DNA of 64,000 nucleotides from Podaxis mareebaensis. Taxonomy: Eukaryota; Basidiomycota; Agaricomycetes; Agaricales; Agaricaceae. The stretch spans positions 1-64,000 of the forward strand of contig JAEUWP010000547.1 of the NCBI GenBank assembly GCA_018524725.1, written 5' to 3'. The notes beneath the pieces are model-generated. The model had not been told where the DNA came from. It worked only from the letters and a program-made list of their open reading frames with translations, and did no database searches. The translations under genes were made by a program, and so were the position numbers. This document shows positions 34,445 to 45,914 of this stretch, in pieces; position 1 is the stretch's first letter; each line of letters starts with the position of its first letter.

Positions 34445-35908
34445 GAATATGAATCGTCTAATAGTACAAGGCATATGACGATACTGATAGCGTACATAGG
34501 TGAGGGAAACCGATGCATCGGAGACAGCACTATCGCTGTGTAGCAATAATATTCTAAATGGACGTGTAGTGTTTTGAGGCGCTGCTCGAATTCAATCACA
34601 CGGCCACCGAGGCGTTCGTGGCCAGTCTCTCCTTTTGAAGTCGAAGTCTCATTCGTTTTTGAGCAATCTCTACCTCGAGTGCCTCCTGCTGCTCTGCCGA
34701 CATGGTTGCAATATACGGAGCTAATTGCTCTAGGGGCGCCTATCAGTTGTGACGTCGAAATGCTTGGCCCAACCGTACCAGATCTCAATGTAGAAGGGAA
34801 GTGATCCTCTAAGGATGTTGTGTTGATGGGCTGCTCTCCGTTCGCGAACCGATTAGGGGCCTCATCCTGAGGCTCTTCTGCGGATGGTGGTGGCACGGGT
34901 GTTATTGGGTCCCGGACTGATATTTTCACGCCAACTTTTTGAGCTCCCGCTTCGTGGCTCTGGGTAGGAACTCCCATATTTCCTCCAAGTAGAGCAGCCG
35001 GATTCGTAGAACCAACAGCGGCGGGTGAATGTTGATCGAATGGCACGGAAGAAATCTGCGGAGGGTCGAATGTTATGCCAGAATTGTTCTGCGTGGGCAT
35101 AGGGGCGAAAGGCGGCAATGGTGTTTTGCCGGATTCTTGAGGGGGGAATGCGAACTGAGGAACTCCTGACGGGTCAAGCGGGACTGGTGGAACAAATGGT
35201 GGGAGCCCCTGTTCCATCGGGACATTCAACATTTGTGGTGGGAGAGGAAGCTTCATCCCAGCGGTGCGAAGATCGGGGAGCATCAAGGGATTAAAGTCCG
35301 GAGGTAGCGCGCCAGGTGGGGGAACCATACCTAGATGTGGTCCTGTTAGAGGGAGGCCACCCAAACCAGCTTTCCCTTGGGGGCTCTCAACTGGGACTCC
35401 GGGCCACCTCCCTCCGTTCTTCGCTTCTTCTGCTCTCTTCGCCTTTCGTTCCTTCCGGTCTTTAAGCTGCGCTCTCATATCGGTCAATTGCATATCCAGG
35501 TCTTTTGCCTCCTCTTCGAACATCGGCGATATAAATCCATTGAATGTCGCTAAAGACGATTGGGGATTACCGTCGTGGATATTGAGGGATGGTCGAAGCC
35601 GGACGTACTGCTTCCCGAGCCTGTCGTCACATACTTGCTGCCCTGCCTCGCTTCCATCGAGAGTGCTTGCGGGGTACCAAACACTATGAAGTTCCGCCAG
35701 CATGAGCAATGGTTTGGGACTGGATGAAGATTGACAGCGTACTTGTTGATGGAAGCAAATCTCGACCGATAGCTTTGGTAGCCACCTCGACTGCTTGCGA
35801 TGCTTTTTGTATCGCGCGTGCCGCCTCTTCCTCAGGATTTGCACTTGGTTTATTCTTTGAGTTGTCACCGTTGGTGATGAAACCATGAGCGCCAGTAAAG
35901 AAGGGCAT
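34356..35908 (-). CDS. Proline-rich protein with coiled coils (ends uncertain)
   Basis: Starts MPFFTGAHGFITNGDNSKNK, the FF..AH.F type of opening also present in the NACHT protein of this window. An Ala/Glu-rich helix follows (PEEEAARAIQKASQAVEVAT), then SVWYPASTLDGSEAGQQV, LGKQYVRLRPSLNI, FNGFISPMFEEEAKDLDMQL and a basic coiled coil (QLKDRKERKAKRAEEAK). A 180-residue Pro/Gly/Met-rich region and a second coiled coil (EALEVEIAQKRMRLRLQKER) complete it. I recognise no family. The intron between the first two conserved blocks could not be placed with correct phase (35680-35760). The 3' end is also uncertain: splicing near 34490 would end the gene at 34356, overlapping the convergent XPF-like gene by about 90 bases. 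The long open frame continuing to 34189 is not all coding. Confidence 0.45.
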
Positions 35909-36186
35909 GATAGCGGAAAGAAAGTAAAAAGGGACGGGTGATGGTTGGGGGGGTTGTGCAAGGGGCTGTTATTGGAACAATCCGCTTCCCCTACCCTACT
36001 GGTCGTTTCCTGGGAAATTCCCTTTCTCAGAACACGACTGGTTGAGCGCTTAATGATTAATGAGCCCTGGTGTCACGCTGAGAAATCCCGGGGTGAACCA
36101 AAAACGAAAAGAAAAGTTCGGAACCGAACAAGTCAGGGTTTGGTTCGGTGAGATAGTGGCCTGGCACCTCCTGGCACTCGGAGTGC
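35909..36186. other. Intergenic, left flank of the mobile element
   Basis: No gene. CpG density is normal. A short palindromic cluster GTTCGGAACCGAAC lies at 36117-36130. Confidence 0.35.
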
Positions 36187-36188
36187 TA

Positions 36189-36212
36189 CAGTCACCTCTC
36201 TCTTAACCCATA
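36189..36212 (+). repeat. Left terminal inverted repeat
   Basis: 24 bp, starting CAGTCACC and ending AACCCATA, preceded by TA. It is the exact reverse complement of 50923-50946. A direct-orientation TATGGGTTAT word recurs just inside (near 36234-36261), as at the right end. Confidence 0.75.
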
Positions 36213-36369
36213 GCCCTCGGTGGAAGGGTCGAGCTATGGGTTATGACAGAGTATGGGTTATCAAAGAGGTCGGCTTTTAGCGCCAAATAAATTCATTAAA
36301 AATCGAAAAAAGAATCATTTCCGTGCTATACTACGCAAAAGACTTCCATGAGCGAAGAGACAAGGCATA

Positions 36370-36795
36370 ACTCGTATACTATATGGCTTTCCGGGGAAAA
36401 TAGTCAAGGATACTCGTATCCTTTAGGTTTTCTACCTCCTCCAGATGAAGTTGATGGTTGAACATCGCCAAAATCTGTTCCATTGACCTTGAGAGTGAGT
36501 GGTTTGTGGTGGAGAGATACCCATTGATGAGCATAGAGGCCTTGAGTAAGCTTTGACGGCTTGCGACAGTGACTGGTTCCAATGAGTCATCATCGACATC
36601 ACCACCACCACCATTAATTTCACTGTCTGTGCAAGTGTTGCATTTACGTGCTTCAACTTTGATTTTGCCTTGGTCTTTGAGTTATTTGTTGACCCTTGAC
36701 GGCAGCACCGTCATTTCCAGGGCCTGGAAGAGTAGTTATTTTAAATAGAATCCACTGAATTCACATACGTTTCTGCTTCTTGCCCACTGTCATAG
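36370..36795 (-). pseudogene. Possible pogo-like transposase 3' remnant
   Basis: The minus strand reads KIKVEARKCNTCTDSEINGG, then SLEPVTVASRQSLLKASMLI, SMEQILAMFNHQLHLEEVEN, and ends KDTSILDYFPRKAI at a stop near 36379. The end resembles the PCNA-binding-like tails (TSILDYF) of pogo/Tigger transposases, which would agree with the CAGT/TA ends of the whole element. CpG is still present here, unlike in the rest of the element, and there is no counterpart at the right end. No catalytic region remains. The identification is tentative. Confidence 0.3.
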
Positions 36796-37437
36796 GCTAT
36801 GGTGGGCCATTGGCCTAAAAAAGATTTGGCCCCCGCAGAACTTAATAATGTGCTTGTGCAGTATTTACATACTGCCTAGACCTAAAGTATACTCAGTAGT
36901 TTACAAAATCTAGTTATTACCTTGTCTCATGGGGGGGGAAAACCACATGCACAGGATTTTGAAAATCCCACATGCAACAGTAACCCTCCCTAGAAGAAGT
37001 TATGTATACAAAATTCATGCATGGAATTATAAATATTTTGCATGGGGTTTTCTGAAAGTCCCACACACATATCATGTATGTTGCATGTATGTTCTGCACA
37101 GGATTTTCTCAAAGTTCCATGTGTGCCTGCTGTGTATGTTCTGTGTGTGGGATTTTCTAAAAGTTCCACATGTGTTTGCTGTGTATGTTCTGTGCACAGG
37201 ATTTTCTGAAAGTTCCACATGCACTTGCTGTGTATGTTCTGCATGTGGGATCTTCTGAAAGTTCTGCATGCACTTGCTGTGTATGTTCTACACATGGGAT
37301 TTTCAGAAAGTTCCATTCACAAGCTTGGTCTCAAGATGAAAGGTTGACATTATGTGCATTCAGACTCTGATAGGGATGAGGGCATAAAGGAGTGGCTTCA
37401 GTGACTATGAAATGGGTATGATGAAACTACTATGACC
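36796..37437 (+). repeat. Left arm of the inner inverted repeat
   Basis: Matches the reverse complement of 49868-50345 with high identity, from the coding piece GHWPKKDLAPAELNNVL through AAAACCACATGCA and CTAGAAGAAGTTATG to AGCTTGGTCTCAAGATGAAA and GGGATGAGGGCATAAAGGAG. The left arm is about 160 bp longer because it carries more copies of a 49-bp tandem repeat. Outside 36796 the two arms are unrelated. Confidence 0.7.
37045..37323 (+). repeat. 49-bp minisatellite in the left arm
   Basis: Units begin GATTTTCTGAAAGTTCC and close TGTGTATGTTCTG; starts fall at 37102, 37151, 37200, 37249 and 37298, an exact 49-bp period, with an irregular unit before them. The right arm holds the same repeat inverted with starts at 49990, 50039 and 50088. 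Confidence 0.75.
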
Positions 37438-37883
37438 AGAGGTCTGCTATCCTAAGTTGGACAGAACATTCTACATGGCACAGTTGGAGGCTACCTATAA
37501 GGTCAGAAGCAATAATCAAAGAAAGTTGAACTTGCAATCTGGTTTCCACCACTGGTTGGTGACTCCAGGACCAGGAGAAGACAGACACTGGTCAAGGACC
37601 AAGGAAGAATTGAAGACATCAGCAATTGTCTCACTACTATCAATGGGAGTTGGGGATCTTCTAACTGGTGTGTTGGGTAACTCAACTGCAGGAGCAGAGG
37701 TTGAACTACCAGAGGCTGCCATAGTCAATGAAGCACTAGATGATGGCTCAATGATTTCTACATCTGGTGTATACTATTAGCTAGATGATATGTGCAATAT
37801 GAGAGGTAAGCAACTCACTACTGGAACTAGTCTCCTTATATGTAACTCAAGGCTTCTTCCAAGTGGAAACTAAGTTATTAAAA

Positions 37884-39305
37884 TCAAATGAGATGCTTAA
37901 GGTGATGGAAGTAAACCAAACATGCACTGTGTGATGGAACTGGCTGCTTCCTTTTCTTATGGACAGCATGATTCAAACTTGGCTTGGAATCAGATTCAGA
38001 GTCAGAGTCAGTAACTTTCAGGACAGGTGAAGAGTCAGGTTTGGTAGGGGACTGGATGAGAAGGGGATAGTCAGCTATGTTTTGCTGTTTCCACTTGTCA
38101 ATAACAGGCTCAGGGATACCTCCAGAGAATGCTAACACAATAGGTTTATGTCAGAATAAGACATCAGGGTATAAGGTACAACAACATACCAATGTAGAGT
38201 ACTGATTATTTGCTGTTGGTTTTATAGTCACAATGGCAAAGAGTTTGTATATCTTTACCAGTTGGAGTATCACAGTTGTCAACATGAAGTGTGTGTTGTA
38301 CCTTGCAGAGAATCTGCCAGGAAGGTCCAAACAAATGATTGCTTGAGCTAGCTGGAATTGCCTCATTTTGCAACCATGCAAAGGCAATTGGAAAAAGAGC
38401 CAAAAGTTTCTCTTCAACCTGTTCATGAGTCCAGGAAGCTTGGAAGATGATCAGATTATCCTCCATAGCCCTAATGACAAGCCCAGCCTCCTCCAGGTTC
38501 CTCAAGTCAAGAATAGTAAAGTTTGTCTTTGAGATTCAATATCTCTGTCCCATGATAGGAGCAGGAATAACCTATTCAAAATTAAGCAAGGGGCTCCATT
38601 GCATATAGATACAGAAAATAGACATACCAATTCAATCTTCTCAGAAAGAATAATTATCTTTCCAATTTGGACTTCTGCACTGGTCATGGAGACTGCCTTG
38701 AAGAAATGTGAGCATTTGGACCCAAAAAGATATAATCAATCTTACCTGCTTTTTCATCTGAACCTTCTTCCCACCTTGAATAGATGCTCTGGTGACTTTA
38801 TGAAGGCCCACCTTTGTCTCTTGCTGAGCACAAGTTATAGCATTCTGAGCAGAGGAAGGTGATGCAAAGGGGAGAGCATCCAAGGACTTGAATAAATCCC
38901 ATGATGCTCCATCACTACTCTGATTGCTGTGGTGAGAAGACCTCCAGTCTCACAAGGTATCCAGAAGTGAAGATGATTGAAGCTGAGTAGACATAGGAGT
39001 AGGTGAGGAAGAGGAAAGAGAACTGAATAAAAGTGATGATGGTAGCTAGGAAGATGCCTTCACAGCTTGAGGCTGTGTAACTGGACCAAATACATCAGAA
39101 GTAGAAGAGAAAGAACCATCAGCAGAGTCAGAGTCGGGTTCACTTTCCTGCTATATGGTGAGGTATGGTTGTTGAATTTGAGAGGGTGGAGGGGCTGTAT
39201 CATGTTGAATACACCTTCACTGAGGTCACTGGGTAGTGTAATGCTGAGTCCAGTGGGGTGTCTGGTTGGAAGTAGAACTGTAGTTGTAGGAACCAAACTG
39301 TGGCA
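37884..39305 (-). pseudogene. Unknown serine-rich cargo gene, decayed
   Basis: The minus strand carries a chain of exon-like blocks that look protein coding. The first is a Ser/Asp-rich beginning (QESEPDSDSADGSFSSTSDV), then SWDLFKSLDALPFASPSSAQ and TKVGLHKVTRASIQGGKKVQ. A conserved-looking block follows (LVIRAMEDNLIIFQASWTHE, QVEEKLLALFPIAFAWLQ), then FSGGIPEPVIDKWKQQNIAD and a charged tail (VTDSDSESDSKPS, HKKRKQ). In-frame stops interrupt several blocks. I do not recognise the family. CpG is absent throughout. Intron borders cannot be fixed with confidence because the codons are eroded. Confidence 0.4.
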
Positions 39306-39570
39306 TTGTCAATGAAGGAGAAGCAAGAAAGTGAGCCAAATGAGTGAGTAATTAGGAAGAAAAAGTAGGTAGATAGGGGAAAAAGAAATCACTAGAATAT
39401 TTTGTATATATATGCCTTTAAGCCCTACTTTCTAAGATATATGTCAGTAGATAGAGAGCCTGAACCCATAACTCAGATCATTTCAGCCACACTGCATTGG
39501 ATAAGCTAACACATATAGAACTACATCCTTGGCCAACAGCAATATCACCATAGGGGAGGTATGGAGAAGT

Positions 39571-41407
39571 CTATTCTGAAGGATGAATGCCATAACCTAA
39601 GGGTATACAGTGCTCTAACTGAAGCTTCTCCAATCCAGAAGCAAACAGGATCTTCTCTGCCTCTGTAAATGGACAGTCATGGTGTGGAACAGGGACAGGA
39701 TGAGAATAGATATTGGGCAATGCCTCATGCTGAGCATCAATTTGTTTCTGCTCTTCATCAATGTCAATCCACTCATTATCAGGATCTTCATCAAGCAGAT
39801 GACCAGCACCCATCCATCCTGGTTGTCTCATAACTGGAGCTCCAAATGTTCCATAATGTTGGTGTATGATATGTTCTGGAACACCCTCACAGTCATTATA
39901 TACACTATGATGCAATTGGCCTATAAACTGTAGATCCTGACAGGAGAAAAATCAATATCATGATATACATATTACTGCTAAGTAAAACATACCAGTAGAC
40001 ATCAGTTATGACCCTCTCCTGACAATAGGTGATGGTTCTACATGGTTTGAAATAGCTCAGTCTTCATTCAGGTTACCCAAAAAGAGAAAGTGGAGGAGCC
40101 AAAGATGTCAAGGATCTTTTCAGTTCAACCCATGTTGGTGTTCCAGGTGGAGAAAAAAGGCTTTCCACTGGTGACTAAATTGGGTTCCAACTTCAACCCA
40201 TAACCTTTCTATCCAGGTATTATGAGTAGAGGACCCCCACATAAAGCTTACATGGTTCTGCCCATGGAGAAGAATCATTAGCACAGACACATCACAGTTC
40301 TCTCCCCCTTGGTCCTCTCTAACCCTTAATGGCACTCCAAACTCATTTGTTGCATCAAGAAACATTTGTAAAACAGTTGATGGAAGATTATTAGTACTAG
40401 CTTTCAGGCCAGTGACCTGTCAGAGACTGGTATGAGTAAGAGAAGCAAATTTGATTGATTACATACTGTCTGAGAAAGCCCATCTATGTAGCCATGAATA
40501 ACTATCCCCCAGTGAATGAGTTTGTAATGCCCATCAATATGCCAAAGCACATTAGGATGGGTTACTGCATATAGTTGGCATGGGATGGCCACTGTCTGCT
40601 GATGATACTGGATACTGGAGCCCAAGGAGTTAATACAGTTCATAGATGAGCAGAGCTGATGTCTTAAAATTCTAATGCCTTGAGCTAATAGAAGACCTGT
40701 CAAGTAGCATTGGCCTGAGTCAGGATGCTCCTGAAGGTATTGATGAATGACCACATCCAGTGTTGAGTTGGAGATGACTGAATATGTTTTCTTGATTCTA
40801 TAAAGCTTAGCATACTTGTTAAGAGTATTCTGGTTAACATTAAAGATCTTGGCCAATTACTGCTTTGAAATGTTCTGGTTTGGACCAAGTACATTTCAAA
40901 GAAGCTCTGGGTTGATGACCTTAAGGGGGTGGCCTTGCTTTCCATTATGAACACATAGAACTGTTTGTATGGAATGAATGCCTTTCTCATCCCTGTATAG
41001 TCCATTGAGTATAGAATTTAATATTTACTTCATTTGAAGGGTACATACTGTCCTTGTGATGCCAATCTTCCCTTCTCCAGCTGACACACAAGTGTGATAA
41101 ATGCCACTGTACACTCCTGAATCCAAACTTCAGGAATACCATCAGATTGAATAGAGCTGTGAAGGCCCTCTAGAAGATCTGTTGCTGTCTGTGCAATGCA
41201 GTGTTCATGAAAACATATTTGGTGCAGTTCTAGGCTACCTTGTGATAGAGCTTGGAATGCACTTGTATAAATGTTTTGTAATGTTTGTATGGCACTGTAA
41301 ATGCCTGCTGGCCAGATCCTGTCTGTGGGTAAAGAGGGAAGACTCATTCTCTGGAAGTGATGAAACAGAGTAAGAGTAAGAGGAATGATGGGAGTAGTGC
41401 AAGACAA
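39571..41407 (-). CDS. Integrase-like DDE transposase (eroded)
   Basis: Cut-and-paste transposase of the integrase-core type frequent in Agaricomycete genomes. Order of parts: an N-terminal helical region (YSAIQTLQNIYTSAFQALSQ), an HTH-like block (QNTLNKYAKLYRIKK), LDVVIHQYLQEHPDSG, then the catalytic core. The core has VLWHIDGHYKLIHWGIVIHG with the first Asp, REDQGGENCDV with the second Asp, and THNTWIERLWVEVGTQF with the Glu. A C-terminal region follows (GAPVMRQPGWMGAGH, FTEAEKILFASGLEKL) ending IPLGYGIHPSE. The three acidic residues are present. Several positions read Gln, Trp or Cys where Arg is expected from the family (DQGGEN, NTWIERLW, SGQCYL), each explained by C-to-T change at CpG. 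Reading frame is kept over the core (40404-40856, then 40120-40365). It may no longer be active. Confidence 0.62.
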
Positions 41408-41788
41408 ATACTCATAGGAATATTATGTTTATCATTCTGGTGATAAAGGTATATCAAGCACTCATCTTTATGAGCAATGGATGCTCCAATACCCCTCTAG
41501 CTTTCATCTAAGCTCATATCTTCTATTATTACCACCTTGACCCCCATTTATCTCCATAGTCCCAATGGGTGATCTATCTCAAAATAATTGCTATAAGTCT
41601 AGATATATCTGAGATAAGCCTAGACTGATAGTCCAACTCATGAAAACTAGCAGGTCAATACCTAACCCCTCCACCAACCTGTGTCAGATATCCAGATCCC
41701 AAGTGTTGGATACAAAACAAAGATTTGGTCTTTTATGTAGGTTTTCTAAAGACTCAACCATGCACCATACTGACTAGCAAATTTCAAG
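41408..41788. other. Intergenic within the element
   Basis: No coding content seen between the transposase start and the divergent BTB gene. No CpG. Confidence 0.35.
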
Positions 41789-42634
41789 GTGGAGAATTTC
41801 ATGTTCAATATTGATGTTAGATGTCTCAAGCACTACTCCACTGTTATCAACTATATTTTCAACATACCTGCCTCTGGTGAATATTCTGAGGGCACAAAAT
41901 CCAATCCAATCCAGCTTGAAGGTATTAAGGCTTCTTCAGTTGCATCTTTTATCAAATGGTTTAATCACTTATATGTTCTCAACCCCTTGCAAAGGCTCCA
42001 ATATATTGGCTTAACAACTTTTGGTAGTGACTGGGAGCCTTTACCACTACAAGAGGACCTATTGGTAGATATTCTTAGTGTTTCACATATGTGGAATGTT
42101 GAGGCTGGCATAAGCTTTGCCATTGCAAAGTTGGGAGAGCTTTAACCTCCTCTTAGCCCAACTCAGCAGCTTGAACTTGCAATATAGTTCCAAATTCAAG
42201 ATTGGATTCACCCTGCAGTGGCAGCTCTAGTTACAGACTCACTTGGTAAGCTTACAAGTGAGGACATTGAGTGAGTGCCATACCAGTCCTTTGCAATTAT
42301 CTCAAAGGCTAGGGAAGCATTTCTCTCCTAGAGAATTTGGGTTGCACTATTTCTGCTGCCTTTTCAGTACAGTTGTCAGAGTAGCTCACAGTGTGGATGG
42401 AGGTGGAAGGATGGCTGGAGAACTAACATTGTGCCAAAGATTATGGATTCAGAACTCATTATTCTCCTGTATGATATCCCAGATCTTATCAGACAAACAC
42501 AATTTCCAGAAATCTCTGATGGTTGTCTCTTCTCTGCTGTTAACTACTTGAAAGACCATGATGTATTTTGTAGTGAGTCAATTATTCTTTCTGAAGCATC
42601 TACAAGTATTTGTAAAGTCTATAGTCTAATTTAA
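41789..42634 (+). pseudogene. BTB/POZ cargo gene, eroded
   Basis: The first 118 codons are open: ENFMFNIDVRCLKHYSTVIN, then FNIPASGEYSEGTKSNPIQL, EGIKASSVASFIKWFNHLY and WNVEAGISFAIAKLGEL. These follow the BTB pattern of Agaricomycete proteins (F-x-V-x-x-x-L-F-K-x-H, S-x-x-F, EG...PI-L). Downstream blocks continue the usual C-terminal region of that family in the same direction (QFQIQDWIHPAVAALVTDSL, SFAIISKAREAFLS, then ELIILLYDIPDLIRQTQF), separated by stop codons, one where an Arg would be expected. The gene is therefore probably dead. It is unrelated in detail to the intact BTB gene at 27-28 kb. Confidence 0.55.
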
Positions 42635-42635
42635 T

Positions 42636-44340
42636 TTACATGCTTGGACAATACAGCTTGAATTCACCACTCTTTACTGGGTTACCTTCCTCATTGACAT
42701 AGTATCCAATCCATTGACCAACCAAGTTATATAAGGGACATGTCCCAACCTGGCTCCCTGCAGTCACAAAGATGGATTCCTTGATCTGTTCAAACACATC
42801 TTTTCTATTGCATTTAGAGCTCTGACACTTCAATACAACTGCATCTGATACTGAAGAATAAGCCACAGAAAAGTATGAGAATTATCCCCATACCTTGCTT
42901 GGATACTCCAGTCTAGAATTGCCTGACTTTGGCTTCTTTGAAAAGCTGGATACAAGAAGCCATGGACTAAGTACATGACAACTTGGGCAAGATTGAGAGA
43001 GGAGTTGGCCATTTGGTCACTCTAGGTCTGGTGACCATTGAAGAATAAATGGATAGGCCTCCCCACCCTGAATGAGGAGGATACTTTCAGTACTAGTGCC
43101 CAAGTCAGGATGCAGATACAATATGTTCTAAAAGTCTGAGGGTTTGTGGTAAACAAATACCTGGTAGCAAAACTCCAGCATAAAGGTATGACAGGAGGTG
43201 GGATGGAAGTCTGGATGAACAAAAGCCATAGTGAGCCAAAAGTGTCTATTGGAATTAGAACCTAAGTAAGCCTCAGTATAATTGAAGAGCCTTACTTTGA
43301 AGCAAAATTGAAAACTTCCATATGGTGTGTAGGGAGAATAAACAGACCCCTACATGTGATAAGAAACAATCCAGCCATAGGATCTCAGTTGAAATGTTGT
43401 AAAATACTGGGGGGAAATAGCTGTGAAAAGAACTGGATAATTATTGAGTTGTAGAGAATACTGATTAATGAACAAAATTTTATACTGATATTGGTGTCTG
43501 TAATCCCATATATGGTTCTGGTGACATCCAAAACATTCCCAAATCAATGGTTGAGTGTGTCCAGATGAAGACAATAAACTGGTTATAGCTACCAATGGGA
43601 ATAAGTCAGGGGTAGTGGGAGAATATGGAATGGTAACTCACCCCTTAAGCATATCTTCTACCCCCTTTATTTGCATCTGAAAGTGATGCTCACCTCCAGG
43701 ACCATGGAGGTCCAGTTCAATCTCCAGAAAATGGATGGATGATGGAGGAGTGGGATTAGGGAAATATACCTTCAAATGACTATAAATAAGCCTTGAGATA
43801 CACATATCAGGGTCTAAGCCCTTGAGCCAATAGACTAGAATGCAGATGGAGTCAAACTATATATAAAGATAGTGCCCATGGGTATATGGAGTTGATTTGA
43901 CAAAGATGGAGGTTGGAATGGCAGAAAAGGGCTATAAAATCCAGTAGTCCCATGATTATGCAGTTTGAGTATATAACATACCTTATATGGATCATTGAGA
44001 GAGTGTTCTAGCTAGCATTTTGGACATGTAAAGTCACCAGTATCATCATCATATTGGACCCCAGGCATCAAGAGGCAGTGGTCAAGACACATTGCCCTTT
44101 GGCAATTGCAGATAACAATCCTGCCATCATTCCCACAGTACATATAAAACTATTGTGTGTTAGGCACTGGGATATGCACTTTGTCAAATTGCTCATATTT
44201 CCACCCAAATCATTGGAAATCATCTGGGGATCATTAGTTGAATGGCCATTATCTATATCCTGATCTTCCAGGTTTTCCAATTGTTTGAAAGCCTAGAACT
44301 CAACCCTCAACCTCTTTCCAGTTGTCTTGTTATCAGGCAT
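42636..44340 (-). pseudogene. PHD-finger-like cargo gene, eroded
   Basis: Near 44020-44160 the minus strand reads YMYCGNDGRIVICNCQRAMC, then LDHCLLMPGVQYDDDTGDFT and CPKC. This spacing of Cys and His pairs is that of a PHD-type zinc finger, which in other proteins reads histone tails. Downstream come coding-like blocks FWLTMAFVHPDFHPTSCHTF, HPDLGTSTESILLIQGGEAY, SQSCPSCHVLSPWLL and KCQSSKCNRKDVFEQIKESI, ending VKSGEFKLYCPSM at 42636. Stop codons and frame changes interrupt it. An element-encoded chromatin reader is plausible, but the assignment rests on the cysteine pattern only. Confidence 0.45.
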
Positions 44341-45910
44341 GAATTTGTGCTGAAGGTGGGTGGCAAGTTGGTACAAGAAGACGAGTGATGATGGTAGAAG
44401 ATAAGGTTTTTACAGCATTTTCTCACTCAGTATTAAATAGGTGCCCATATATGAAAAAATAAGACCTGATAGCAGATATTACATTATTCAATGACAAATT
44501 AGCACAAAAAAATAAAAGATCAAAGATACAATCTACACTAAAAGCTCCTTCCACCACTATTTTCAAGGGAGTGGCCAGCTACCCCTGAAAACATAGGTGG
44601 AACAGGGAGAGGAAAAGAATGAAAGAAAAGATCATACAAATAGACATATCTCCAAAAAAAAGTATATGCTGTTGTGAACACATGAGTATGGCAAACCATA
44701 GAATGAATAACAACACTGACTGGAAATGCAATAAACCCATGAAGAGAACCTGCAGAGCAGGTGAGTAAAAGATCACTGATCAGCAAAACAAATTGGCAGG
44801 CTTACCACAGGAAGGGATAGAGTGGGAAGGATAGACCAACTATATACAACTAAGTGGACATACAAAGGGACAACTGACAAAAGGACATAGGAGTCAGTAT
44901 GGATCCAGGATGACAGTAAAATAATATACACAGCTGGGGTGGGATATAGGTCAAGCAAAGGCAGCTGGGAGATAGGTAGGACCCAGGACTGGTGAGTGCA
45001 ACTGACAAAAGGACATGGGAGTGAGTACAAATCTGGGATGACAGTATAACAGTATATGCAGCTAGGGTGGGAGTAAAGGCAGTCAGGAGATAGGTAGGAC
45101 CCAGGCCCTGGACAAGTGTGGTCAGTGAAGACATACTTACTATATCCAAGCAAAATGAACTCACCTAAGATGGACATGGAAACACCTGTGTAGCACCAGC
45201 CCCCCACCCTTACAGTCAGTCAGCATATGTGAATATGATTTTGACACTGCCTTACACAAAATGCAAGTAAAAGTGTAAACAAATGCACAGAAGAATCCCC
45301 TGAATACCTGACTTGCATAGAAAATGCAAGTAATCCCCCTATGATGCAGGGCCCTATATCACTGCAATAGGCCCACAAGTTAGCCAGGGGGGCACCAGCA
45401 AGGATGAACTCCATTTTAAAGGAGTCACATGCAAGGATGTTTTATAACCCAAGTACAGCCTTGTAGTGGTGATTGGCCATCCCTCCACAAAGCCATTCTG
45501 CCTTACAACCATGTAGGTTATGCAGATGGCATGTTTTGTGGACACCCTTGGCCCCTTGTCTGTAGCCACCCAATTGTGCTTCACCAGGTCATTGTAGCAC
45601 CCCAGACAATAGGTATTACACAGAGGTTCTGTGTGACATGGGCAGCCAGGGTTGCTGGTAGATGGGAGTGTGAGAGAAAGAGAAGACAGTCATGCCCATG
45701 ACAAGTTGATGACCTGGGAAATTCCAGGAGGGGGGGTGTTGCCATGTATGAACAAACAACAACACAGGCCAAGTCCAACTCAAGTTTCATTTTCCCTACT
45801 ACTCCATTACTAACACAATCTATCAATACAGGTATGAATTAGCCAAGTAAAGCCTAGGGTAGCAGATTCCCCTCTTGGACATTTAGTACAGGGCCCACCC
45901 CCTCCTGCCA
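44341..45910 (-). other. Unrecognised cargo region with a tandem duplication
   Basis: A sequence block of about 125 bp is duplicated in tandem (about 44870-44998 and 44999-45115); both copies begin CAACTGACAAAAGGACAT and contain GGAGATAGGTAGGACCCAGG. Minus-strand frames across it (such as 44773-45207) repeat the same peptide pattern and are probably a by-product. Further minus-strand frames at 45220-45584 are open but unrecognised. CpG is absent apart from 44382. Confidence 0.4.
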
Positions 45911-45914
45911 ACAA

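Noticed and set aside
34189..35961. A single 590-codon gene on the minus strand
   Set aside because: The long frame runs through probable introns and into the convergent XPF-like gene; the conserved start (MPFFTGAHGF) is in a different frame, so the open frame is partly chance.
44773..45207. 144-codon protein with internal repeats
   Set aside because: The repetition follows from a tandem DNA duplication of about 125 bp in the CpG-free element, and no domain is seen.
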